In this document: piece by piece, positions 43,492-53,273 of the stretch
Layout of the letters: the number at the start of each line of letters is the position of its first letter
How positions within the stretch are numbered: position 1 is the first letter of the stretch
From: Corallium rubrum
Lineage: Eukaryota; Cnidaria; Anthozoa; Scleralcyonacea; Coralliidae
Length of the DNA stretch: 64,000 bases
Assembly: GCA_964035015.1 (NCBI GenBank)
Contig: OZ036017.1
Coordinates: 2,500,981-2,564,980 of the forward strand
Direction: 5' to 3'
Translations under genes and position numbers: made by a program
The notes under the pieces: generated by a model
What the model saw: only the letters and a program-made list of their open reading frames with translations
What the model was told of the DNA's origin: nothing
Databases searched by the model: none

Positions 43492-46454
43492 CTTTCCTTG
43501 GTTAAGTGGTGCATATGGAATTACTGGTCCTAATAAAAAAATCCAGCGTCCCCACCTTTATATCACAGTCAAAAGAGGAATATCGAAATCCAAGGTAAGA
43601 AGTGGCATTGAAAAGAAGTTTGGAGCCAAAGCCATTCAATATGTCGAGCTTCTTCAAGAGCGGAAAAAGCTGCCGACAGTCAAATTTATGTCAGGAAGAA
43701 GACAAGGGCGGCGTGTAGAATCTAACAATCAACCTGCTCCCGGCGGTGGGATATCAGTTCAGAACGGATCGAATCCTTTGCAAACTGTTGGTCAAGAAAT
43801 ATTCATGGACAGAGAATCTGGGGCTTCTGGGACATTAACTTTGTTCAGTGCTTCTGAAGATAGTCACTACGCAGTCACTTGTTATCACGTTGGTTGTGAT
43901 GACAACCGTATCCCATTCTTGGTGGCTTTCCGACACAGTCCTTTGAGTGTCTTTCAAGAGTATACATCAAATGCAGCAAATGGAGATCATATAATGCAAA
44001 ATAGTATGTTCTATTACCACTATCAAAGAAACGATCACGCACTGCATGACAGTGCTGATGAAAACCAAGGCAATGCTTATGAGAACCACGACAATGCTTA
44101 TGGGAACCACGATAATGGTGATGGAAACCACGACAGTGCTGGTGGAAACCACGACAGTGCTGATAGAAACATGCATGACAGTGCTAACGGAAACCATGAC
44201 AATGGTGATGGTGATGGGAACCACGACTGTGGTGATGGAAACCAAGACAATGGTGATGGAAACCAAGACAGTGGTGATGGAAACCAAGACAGTGGTGATG
44301 GAAAACAAGACAGTGGTTATGGAAACCACAACAATGGTGATGGAAACCAAGACAATGGTGATGGAAACCACGACGGAAAGCACGACTGTGCTGACGGAAA
44401 CCATGACAATGGTGATAGGAACCACGACAGTGTTGATGAAAACCACGACGGTGTTGATGAAAACTACGACAGTGTTGATGAAAACCACGACAGTGTTGAT
44501 GAAAACCACGACAGTGTTGATGAAAACCACGACGGTGTTGATGAAAACTACGACAGTGTTGATGAAAACCACGACAGTGTTGATGAAAACTACGACAGTG
44601 TTGATGAAAACCACGACAGTGTTGATGAAAACCACGACGGTGTTGATGAAAACTACGACAGTGTTGATGAAAACCACGACGGTGTTGATGAAAACTACGA
44701 CAGTGTTGATGAAAACCACGACAGTGTTGATGAAAACTACGACAGTGTTGATGAAAACCACGACAGTGTTGATGAAAACTACGACAGTGATAATGAAAAC
44801 AAAGACAGTGTTGATGGAAACTACGACAGTGATAATGAAAACTACGACTGTGTTGATGAAAACTACGACAGTGTTGATGAAAACTACGACAGTGGTGATG
44901 GAAGCCAAAACAATGTTGATGAAAACTACGACAGTGATAATGAAAACCACGACAATGTTGATGAAAACCACAACAGTGGTGATGGAAGCCAAGACAATGT
45001 TGATGAAAACTATAATGTTGATGAAAACTACGACAGTGTTGATGAAAACCGCGACAGTGATAATGAAAACTACGACAGTGATAATGAAAACTACGACAGT
45101 GATAATGAAAACCGCGACAGTGATAATGAAAACTACGACAGTGATAATGAAAACTACGACAGTGATAATGAAAACAAAGACAGTGTTGATGGAAACTACG
45201 ACAGTGATAATGAAAACTACGACTGTGTTGATGAAAACTACGACAGTGTTGATGAAAACTACGACAGTGGTGATGGAAGCCAAAACAATGTTGATGAAAA
45301 CTACGACAGTGATAATGAAAACCACGACAGTGTTGATGGAAACTACGACAGTGATAATGAAAACTACGACAGCGTTGATGGAAACTACGACAGTGATAAT
45401 GAAAACCACGACAATGTTGATGAAAACCACAACAGTGGTGATGGAAGCCAAGACAATGTTGATGAAAACTATAATGTTGATGAAAACTACGACAGTGTTG
45501 ATGAAAACCGCGACAGTGATAATGAAAACTACGACAGTGATAATGAAAACTACGACAGTGATAATGAAAACCAGGACAGTGCTGATGAAAACCAGACAGA
45601 CCCAAACAACAGCAGCATTACCAGTGAAGTGGATCGTGTTTTGCTTGGAATGTTCTGTAAAGGTTATTTCACCGAGAACTGCGATATAATGTCCATAAAA
45701 ATTCGCGATGGTCTGGAACTTAACTGTCCTGTAATTGAAACAAACTTTCCTAACAAAAACAACATGATGGGAGAATTTTGTAAACGTCTTATCATGGAAA
45801 GCCCCAACCCTGAAGATCGTGTAAAGGTCGAGCATGACGGCTACACTTCAGGAAGGACCTATGGCTACTTAGTCAAGTACGGGTGCAATTATTTTTGTAA
45901 TTTGTAACGGTAAAAGACTATTTCAAAATGCCTATGCCATCAAAGGAGTTGATGATTGCACGTTCTTAGAACCAGCGGACTCTGGTACCCTTGTGTCATT
46001 TCATGCTAAAAATGGTCAGAAATATGGGTTTGCTTATGGTGTTTTTGAAGTTCTTGATTTGCCTTTACCAGACGATGACTACGCGAGTTTCAAAACGATG
46101 GATTACACTGAGAGCAATGATGACAGTAGTAATGAAAGTAGCGTTTGGGGTAGCGATGGGAATGATGATGAAAATGATCCTAGTGGTGTTATAAGTGACG
46201 ATGATACGAAGAGTGACAGTGGTGATGATAACAATGAAGTCTGTCACTTGGGTTTACTATTTGCTCCCGAAGATGATTGTGCGAATGAAGATGATGATGT
46301 GGTTTTTTGTGACGACAACGTAGAATACGAAATAGAAAGAGAAACGAACTGTGCTACGATGGCTCCATTGTATATCTGTCACGACCTCTGTGTAGCTTTG
46401 GAGAGACTAGAACTTTCAGATACGCCTTGTTTTGGTGAATGTCAACAACCTTAA
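43492..46454 (+). CDS. trypsin-fold serine-protease-like protein with 7-residue repeat insertion
   Basis: The exon begins after a good acceptor (TTGTTATTTCATCCATAG, ends 43491). The N-terminal part contains KFGAKAIQYVELLQERKKLP and then GASGTLTLFSASEDSHYAV followed by TCYHVG, which resembles the GTLG...TCxHV histidine block of trypsin-like proteases. After about 44040 comes an acidic repeat region to about 45595, made of 7-residue units such as DENHDSV, DENYDSV and DNENYDS. Then a folded segment resumes (DRVLLGMFCKGY; KVEHDGYTSGRTYGYLVKYG). A frameshift near 45890-45900 separates this from EPADSGTLVSFHAKNG, a candidate GDSG-like serine block, and an acidic tail ending at 46454. The Asp of the triad was not found. 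Either a pseudogene or an assembly indel. Host-type gene, function unknown. Confidence 0.5.
44040..45595 (+). repeat. 21-bp coding minisatellite
   Basis: About 70 imperfect tandem copies of a 21-bp unit that encodes seven residues. Higher-order structure is visible: a block running from a DNENKDSVDGNYDS segment to DENRDSDNEN is present twice (about 44785-45090 and 45165-45570). Every frame on both strands is largely open because the unit length is a multiple of three, so the antisense reading is a shadow. Confidence 0.95.
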
Positions 46455-47380
46455 TTAAACTAGGAAGCAGGAGTTTTTAACGCAAAATCATGGCGGTTAT
46501 ACACAACCGCGGGTTTGTTAGACGAATAATTAGACGAATCGAACTTCTGCGCCCACGTTTTTGGAGCAGCGGATTGGTTGTCATGTGGTACGCTGCAAGT
46601 GCCTTTAATCATTTTTACCACTAGCATTAAGATAATAAATTGTTGACTAAACGACATAGTTTATTAGCACCTTTACCTGACGTTTTTGTTACAAAACTAT
46701 CAAGATATTAACAAAAGTATACGTATAAAATTGTAAAATTTATAAAACATACTCTCTCAAACAAGGGAGTTGATGTTTGGAGTGGTTTAGAATCTAAATT
46801 AAAATATATTAAATCCTAAAAACGAAACTAAAAGACACTTTTTACGAATCTGATTAATCTACATTACATGTAATTATATTAGCCTTAAGAGACGTATTTG
46901 CCATGGTGATGCCATGGTGATTGGCCTTACATTGGCCTATTCCGAAGTTAACTTTAGGATCTTTCCTTTAGGATCTTTCCTTACAAAATTCCGCTCTTCC
47001 TTTCAATTAAAAGTGATGGAACCCATCCACATTAAACTTTCCGATCCAAATTTATGTAGACAAAAGGATTTTGTTTTTAACTTATCACTATCTTAATTGG
47101 TCATCCCCACAAAAGTGAGGGTGACATAGCTGTAGGCTGGTATTTACATAAGTACTTTTGAATTCTCCCAAACTCACTCGAGTGTTTGCATCAGGTTATA
47201 TAAGCACAGGATATCCCTTTTCGATTTATTTCATAACGTACGACTAAGAAATCTGCAGTGACGTCTCAACCGTGTTTGCATAGCCTGATAAACACTGTAA
47301 CTGACCAATCACAGCGTGCGTAAGGCACAGCCTATTATATAATCTATTCTAACATCGGTACTATAACGTATTAGTATAAT
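46455..47380. other. gene-less stretch
   Basis: No supported gene. A tandem GTGATGCCATG duplication lies near 46903-46921. Confidence 0.45.
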
Positions 47381-47384
47381 TTCA

Positions 47385-47476
47385 TAGTGGAAAAGAGGCT
47401 TTCCAGCCTTCTGATTGGTCCGCTCAGCGGTGAATCTGAGGTAATAGTCACCGCCTGGCGCGGTGACTATTATACA
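47385..47476. repeat. hairpin around TAGTCACCG
   Basis: GTAATAGTCACCGCC is mirrored by GGCGCGGTGACTATTA about 10 bp on. The same TAGTCACCG word recurs in the hairpin at 48.1 kb. Confidence 0.6.
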
Positions 47477-48105
47477 TCACAAGGAATTGTTCTTCAAAAG
47501 TAGTTTTGGAAAGGAGACTGGTACTTATTCAACACTGCACTGACTTTACTCGTTTGAGTCTCCCCTCGGAGTTGTCATTTTGAAGTATGACATTTTAGAA
47601 TTTGTCGATTCATTGAAGTGTTGATTTTTTTTTTCAAAATGGGGTCTGTAGTTTTTGAGACAAACAAAAGAGCATAATACTGAAAACACTTATCACTGAG
47701 ATGTTGTACATATCAAATATCGTAAAAACAAAACTTTATAAAGGTAAGGAAGTATATTTTCTATATTTCTTCGTATTTTTTTGTGTGTTTTGGCTAGGTT
47801 TTGGTCGTAGCGATGTTTTCGAAAAACTCGTCATGAGTGAAGAACATGAATTAAATGCAAAAAAGCCGTAACACAGGATCCAAAATACCAGAATAAAAGT
47901 TTTTTTAGCATATACTTGAATGTATGTACAAATTCAATTCCAAAGTAGGATGTTGTTTACTCTTTTTTTGAAATTATTTACTGACAAAGACTGTGGCTTG
48001 CTAACATCGTCTGTGAATAAACAGAATCACCACTGTTAAAATGAAAGCAGTTGTTTAAAAGTTTTTGTTTCAACGTTATGAAATTATACTGAAATTGAAC
48101 TAATA
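47477..48105. other. gene-less stretch
   Basis: Nothing recognised. Confidence 0.45.
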
Positions 48106-48111
48106 ACTATA

Positions 48112-48226
48112 CTAAAACAATTAGTCACCTCAGTCTCGGTGACTATCGGTGTATTTACCTCGCCGCTTCGCGGCTCGGTAAATATTCACCGATAGTCACC
48201 TCGATTTCGGTGACTAATTGTTAAAG
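48112..48226. repeat. hairpin element with AACAATTAGTCACC ends
   Basis: AACAATTAGTCACC...GGTGACTAATTGTT ends, inner arms GGTGACTATCGGTG / CACCGATAGTCACC, and a loop containing CCGCTTCGCGG. Same design and AACAATTA terminus as the 38.15-kb hairpin. Confidence 0.8.
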
Positions 48227-48460
48227 AGGTGGGAAAACTGTGAAGGAGAATAAGGGCATAAGTATAGAAAACGCCCGTATGAACTAATGATATGAGAATG
48301 GGAAAATAAAGGAATGCGCATTGAAGAACATCCATACCAATATACTAGACCCGGCTCGTGGACCACTTTTTCCTTACCTGCACGCTGTAACGTCATCTGC
48401 GAATCTATAACTGAACAGACAACGGCAAAATAGAATCTATTTATTAGATAGATAGCGAGT

Positions 48461-48690
48461 CATTCTCGTACCCAGACCCACGCGCATTTTTCGAATTCAA
48501 ATGTGGTGTATTGCATGCTGTTACTTGATTTGTTAAAATTATATCAAACGTACGTTTATGGCAAGCAGAGGGTACATTGTGAAATTCTTATTTTGTTAAA
48601 TTTGTTTCATTTTTGTCATTGCATGTTTCTTAAAGCCAATCAGAATGCTCACATTTAGCGAGTGGGTCTGGATACGAGAATAACGAGTAG
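48461..48690. mobile_element. MITE with ATTCTCGTACCCAGACCCAC ends
   Basis: Left ATTCTCGTACCCAGACCCAC is mirrored by GTGGGTCTGGATACGAGAAT at 48663-48682. About 220 bp, no ORF. Confidence 0.8.
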
Positions 48691-48776
48691 GAAAATGAGT
48701 ACCAGGACCCGCGCGGTCGTGCAGTAAAACAACAAGTAGTGATGAGGTGTGGGAGATTTGTTTTACCATGGTTTTT

Positions 48777-49185
48777 CACAATCTCGAGCCCATAGTCTCC
48801 CTGCTTTTTTTCAACAGGTGAGCGCGGGGGAGACTCTGGGGAAATTGGATTTAATTACCCCTGAAAGAAGGGGTCTGGTTTTTAAGCGCATGATCGTAGA
48901 CGGAGCTGCTGTGGAGAATGTGCGGTGTGTTCATAATTAAATTCGTTTCTCAACTTGTTTGAAATCGCAATATGAAAATACTATATTACTGAGAACACTG
49001 CATAAAATGCAGATCAAATGCACGTTAAAATTGTCGTAGAGACTGACACTACTAGTTGTGGCACTTGACATGAACCTTCCAAAAATCCAAGGAAAACTAT
49101 CAATACACGACGCCAATCTCGCCCTCGATCACAAGCTCACGCGCTGACCAAATGCGGAGAGGAGAGACTATGGGCTCGAGATTGG
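48777..49185. mobile_element. MITE with AATCTCGAGCCCATAGTCTC ends
   Basis: AATCTCGAGCCCATAGTCTC near 48780 is mirrored by GAGACTATGGGCTCGAGATT near 49165. An inner block near 48818 (GGTGAGCGCGGGGGAGACTC) may belong to an older copy. No gene. Confidence 0.75.
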
Positions 49186-49436
49186 GTTTTTCAATAAGAA
49201 ACAATGGTTATGCTTCGTTTTTCGAAATAATGTTTTCACGCATTTCAATGCTGCAGTGAACAGGTGCAACTACTGTCGAATAGTCTCATTTTGATCGTAC
49301 TGTAGTGGAGGAGGCTTTTATGCTTTGAACGCGTTAAGATCAGCATCTAATTATGAATATCAAAGCACAGCATATTATTTTCATAAGAGCATTGAGTCGG
49401 ACACGGGAGTAAAATCATAATATTTAATAAAGTTCT

Positions 49437-49474
49437 AGCGTTTCGTTGTTATTATCACAACATCTTCAGAGAGT
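49437..49474 (-). ncRNA. hammerhead-like motif, PLE-C terminal repeat
   Basis: Minus strand: CTGAAGA, stem GTTGT/ACAAC with an AT-rich loop, GAAAC, GCT. Same variant core as PLE-D. Confidence 0.45.
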
Positions 49475-49606
49475 AATTTACATGAGTGTAATGAGACTAA
49501 ATATATAATTACAGAGTTGTCATAAAATATGCATGCAATAACCAATCAGAGAGTGTTACTATAAATAAAATTACAAGCAGAAGTGACAGACAAAAAGGAA
49601 GTAAAA

Positions 49607-50676
49607 TTAAAAAAGGAAGAGTGGCGCAGAACCAATATTACCATTTAGAGAAGGTTTAAGTTTGCGAATAAGTAAGCTTTCTCGGAGAAGAAGTTCAGAC
49701 TCAAAAGAACAAGAAGAAATGATTTTAAAATCATCAAATGAGACAGGGTGACCAGTGTCATGGTGATGAGAAAGAATGTTAGTGGGAGAAGGGTTAGTGC
49801 GTTTCTTTCCAGTGAGAGGTGAGATTCCCATGTGCTCCGAAACACGTGTATGTAAGTGTCGGATTGTTTCTCCGACATACTGTACGAAGCTCCACAGCTT
49901 CGACACATAACACGATAAACGACACGTGATCTTAGACGAAAAGGAATCTTGTCTTTGAAAGAAAAGAAAAGAAAAGAAATGGTAAAGCCTAACCGAAGGA
50001 CGAGCAATATACCTAACGTCGATATGAGGATAAGCAGATGAGAAACGTTTTCTCATTTGGGTTCGGATTTGAAGGAAATGTTGTCCAGTAAATGGTAAAG
50101 AAAAGTAAACAATGCGTTTAGGAACCGTAGGTATTTTAGTTGATTTTGAAAAGAACTTGTCAAGAAAAGTGGCAATGCAGCTATCAAGAAATTTTTCCGG
50201 GTAACCATTGCTAATGAAAATGCGTTTAAGCTTCTCTAGTTCGACATGAAAAATGGCATACGTAGAACAAATATTAAAGCAACGGTTGAGTAATGAAAAA
50301 ATCAGACCTCTTTTATAAGAGAACGGAATAAAAGAATCAAAAGAAGTCAATAGGCCTGTAAAAGTTGGTTTGCGGTAAACACTCGTTGAAAAGCAACCAC
50401 CGGAACGGGTGACATTAACATCTAAGAACGGTAAAGATTTGTTGACTTCCAATTCATGCGTAAATTTTATTTTTGGATGCTTAAAGTTTAAATAGTTAAG
50501 AAAGGAAGAACGTGATCACGAGAACGAAATAAAATGAAACAGTCATCAACATAACGGCGATAGAACAATGGTTTGAATTCAGATGGACAGATGAAACCAA
50601 GTTCGAAAAACTTGACGACGACCCCGTTCAGCTTACCCTTAAACGTGAAAATGCTGTTTTTAAAGGAACTTAACAA
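49607..50676 (-). pseudogene. Penelope-like element PLE-C, minus-strand part (RT end and GIY-YIG)
   Basis: From 50676 downwards: the RT catalytic segment FYRRYVDDCFILFRSRDHVL (50488-50620), then LPFLDVNVTRSGG, SVYRKPTFTGLL, a linker and the endonuclease with QYVGETIRHLHTRVSEHMG and HDTGHPVSFDDFKII (ends at 49607). The first GIY strand is unclear because of frame damage around 49920-50000. The RT upstream of the catalytic box is missing: the frame joins a foreign junction near 50600-50680. Together with 50640-51507 it forms a head-to-head pair. Confidence 0.85.
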
Positions 50677-51507
50677 AAACGGTGTTATCTCAGACGGCCA
50701 TTATCAAGATCTCAGTCTTACTGGTTCTCGGCCAGGTATTTTATATGGTCTTCCTAAGATACATAAGCTTAATGTTCCACTTAGACCTGTCCTTTCTTCT
50801 GTTCGTTCTCACTCTTTCAACTTAGCTAAGTTTTTAGTTTCTTTATTTCGACCATTTTCTAACAGTGCTTCTCGGTTTTTGATTCCTTTTCTTTTGTTAA
50901 ACGTTTTCGACTTAAGTTTCAACACTAACGAGCTTTTCATGGTTAGCTTTGATATAACCTCTCTTTTTACTAACATCCCATTAGACGAAACCATCGACAT
51001 TATAATTCAAAAGCTTTTTACTAGTTCCACTAAATTTCACGGCTTTTGTATTTTCGAATTTCGCAATCTTCTAAATTTAGCGGTAAAAAATTGCCATTTT
51101 CTATTCAATGGTGAAATCTATCAACAGGTAGATGGCGTTGCCATGGGTTCTCCCCTGGGACCTCTCTTCGCCAATATTTTTCTTTCCAATCACGAATGTA
51201 TTTGGCTTAACGACTGTCCATGCATCTGAATTCAAACCATTGTTTTATCGCCGTTATGTTGATGACTGTTTCATTTTATTTCGTTCTCGTGATCACGTTC
51301 TTCCGTTTCTTGACTATTTAAACTCCAAGCAAACCGAAAATAAAATTTACGCATGAATTGGAAGTCAACAAAGCTTTACCGTTCTTAGATGTTAATGTCA
51401 ACCGTTCCGGTGGTTGCTTTTCGACGAGTGTTTACCGCAAACCCACTTTTACAGGCCTATTGACTTCTTTTGATTCTTTTATTCCGTTCTCCTATAAAAG
51501 AGACTAG
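50640..51507 (+). pseudogene. Penelope-like element PLE-C, plus-strand part (RT core)
   Basis: Encodes the RT fingers and palm: GILYGLPKIHKLNVPLRPVL, MVSFDITSLFTNIPLDETI, VDGVAMGSPLGPLFANIF and, after a frame change near 51220, RRYVDDCFILF (catalytic YVDD intact). Ends abruptly at about 51507 in the segment corresponding to IPFSYKR, so thumb and endonuclease are absent. The 51230-51507 part duplicates 50340-50620 of the minus copy almost exactly. Confidence 0.88.
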
Positions 51508-51905
51508 TATAGGACTTGTGGGTGCCGGCGCACTTTTTTTTTTGCCGCCAAAAATACCCCCAAAAGGTTGGAATTTAACGGGAAAGGACGTTTGAAAAGA
51601 TAAATTGTTTTTTTCCCATTTTAAAGTATAAGCGCCCGGAAAATGGATTTTAAAGAGTACAGCACAAACTCCCCCTCTCAAAACGCTTCACAGAAGCTTG
51701 GCTGTCCCACAGAAAACACCTCATATTGTTGGATTTAATGGATATCTCACGAATCTGAAATCTGAAATGTGGGGTTAGGGCAGGTGGTTAACCCAACCGT
51801 ATGTGAATTACTCCATTAACTGTTTAACCGTGTGAGGTCTGTGCAGGTGGCAGGAGGGGGGACGGCCAATCAGCTTTTAACCCATAAATTAGAGTTTTTG
51901 TCTGA
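51508..51905. other. unassigned stretch left of the virus-like element
   Basis: A short plus-strand frame near 51513-51600 reads IGLVGAGALFFLPPKIPPKG, a membrane-like segment, and another starts MDFKEYSTNSPSQNA near 51643. Neither is long enough to support a gene. They could be worn genes at the left edge of the virus-like element. Confidence 0.3.
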
Positions 51906-51910
51906 AAGTT

Positions 51911-52018
51911 GGTTTCGGTTTTGGTTTTGGTTTTGGTTTTGGTTTTGGTTTTGGTTTTGGTTTTGGTTTTGGTTTTGGTTTTGGTTTTGGTTTTGGTTTT
52001 GGTTTTGGTTTTGGTTTT
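51911..52018. repeat. (TTTTGG)n hexanucleotide microsatellite
   Basis: About 18 perfect TTTTGG units immediately next to the last minus-strand gene of the virus-like element. Confidence 0.97.
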
Positions 52019-52035
52019 GAGGGCTAACGCAGAGT

Positions 52036-52662
52036 TTAGTTAGTTTCCGGTTTCTGTTCAACTACTTTTGTTTTATGTTGACACACATGTTTTCCCACAG
52101 TTATACCTCCGGATAAGAGTCCGAGACATGGTAGATACGGTGTACACATTGCCACAACTTTACCAACGTCACTCTTTAACAGTTTATCTTTTTGTAGCTC
52201 GGTGTTTAGCGCCTCAGAGCTTTCTACGGCGTCCAAATTAAACACCCGAGGACATTAGAGAACCTACTGATCAGCATATCAGTCAAGAATTCGTTAGCTC
52301 TTTCCATCCTTCTAGCCTCATATTCAGAGTACAGTTTATCCACAACCTTTACCGACGCTTTTCTGATGTAGCTGACTGACTGACTGAGTCACCTCACCAT
52401 CCTCTGATAGTTTTATCAGGTCACTCCTCTTCTTGTTGGTGTCATCGGTTGGTGGGGACGCTGAGTTGGTTTTAGACTTTTCCAGTGTCGGTTCAGTTTC
52501 CTCAGCCTTTTTTAGCTCATTGACGAACTCATCGACGAGGTTGGTGACTTCAGTAGGTATTTCCGTTTCTAGTTCAGCCCCAACAAGTGTCTCGACTGGT
52601 GTGTTGGCAGATGCCTTGTTTTTTCCCCCAGCTTTTACCGGTTTAGTTTTCCTTTCAACCAT
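52036..52662 (-). pseudogene. virus-like element gene V1: unknown small structural-type protein
   Basis: Starts at 52662 (MVERKTKPVKAGGKNKAS), with an acidic, low-complexity middle (LVDEFVNELKKAEETEPTLE) and, after a frame change, a helical segment with YSEYEARRMERANEFLTDML and a final hydrophobic stretch YLPCLGLLSGGITVGKH before the stop at 52036. The first frameshift lies at a CAGT/GACT tetranucleotide run (about 52372-52390), a typical slippage site. The second lies near 52250. Directly downstream of the packaging ATPase with almost no gap, so probably co-transcribed. Function unknown; a late, capsid-associated role is inference from position. Confidence 0.55.
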
Positions 52663-52663
52663 C

Positions 52664-53273
52664 TTACTGTAGACCAGATTTTTGGGTGACCACCTTATAC
52701 GCGTACGGATGTCTTAACGTAACCTCAAGCCTAGTGTATTTGTTTTCTTTTAACTTTTCAGTTACCCCTATGACGTTATCCCTACCTAAACCACCCAGGT
52801 AGTCATCAGTAGTAACCTTCATGTCAGACCTGTTGGGGTTGTAGAACGTTACCAACTTACTGATATTCTCCCTATAAGGTTTTGTGATAGCTGTTAGCTG
52901 TTGTGTGATTACAATAGTTGACAGATTGTAGTGTCGGGCGCTGAAGGCTAATTTAACCAACTCACTTGTTCTGTTCTTTACGGTTTGTCCACTAGCACAG
53001 TCGTCGAGGACTATTAGTGTTTTGGAACCTTTGAATATTCCGACAATGTGTTTCAGCATAATTTCGACGTCGTCCTGACTACACTCCACAGCGATGAAGT
53101 CCGGGTCGGGGGTGTACCTCCAAGTAGTATAGGTTTCGTTCCAGCTGAACGTCGGACAGAGCAGAACGATATAGTCGAAGAACCCGAAGTATTCATTCCA
53201 ACATCTTCAGGAGATACCAGGTTTTCCCACAGGCCGTCATACCAGTGACCAACATATTGAACGGGTGATCCAC
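52664..53273 (-). pseudogene. virus-like element gene V2: FtsK/A32-type DNA-packaging ATPase
   Basis: The N-terminal part holds a Walker A loop GMTACGKT (about 53223-53246) just after a HPFNMLV segment, the usual start of A32-like packaging ATPases. Walker B is TLIVLDDCAS (about 52994-53023), with a following STIVITQQL segment as in the family (sensor/arginine region). A frameshift lies at about 53195-53210 between the two motifs. The frame from there to the stop at 52664 is intact (141 residues). Total about 200 residues, normal for this family. It would pump the genome into capsids. It follows the candidate capsid gene after a single TAA. Dead copy. Confidence 0.78.

Noticed and set aside
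43967-45835. Antisense 622-residue and other-frame 547- and 473-residue ORFs over the minisatellite
   Set aside because: Shadows of the 21-bp repeat: a unit divisible by three keeps all frames open. Only the + frame continues into non-repetitive conserved sequence on both sides.
46460-46657. 65-residue minus-strand ORF with a signal-peptide-like start
   Set aside because: Short, no homologous feeling, no splice or promoter context; hydrophobic starts arise easily in AT-rich DNA.
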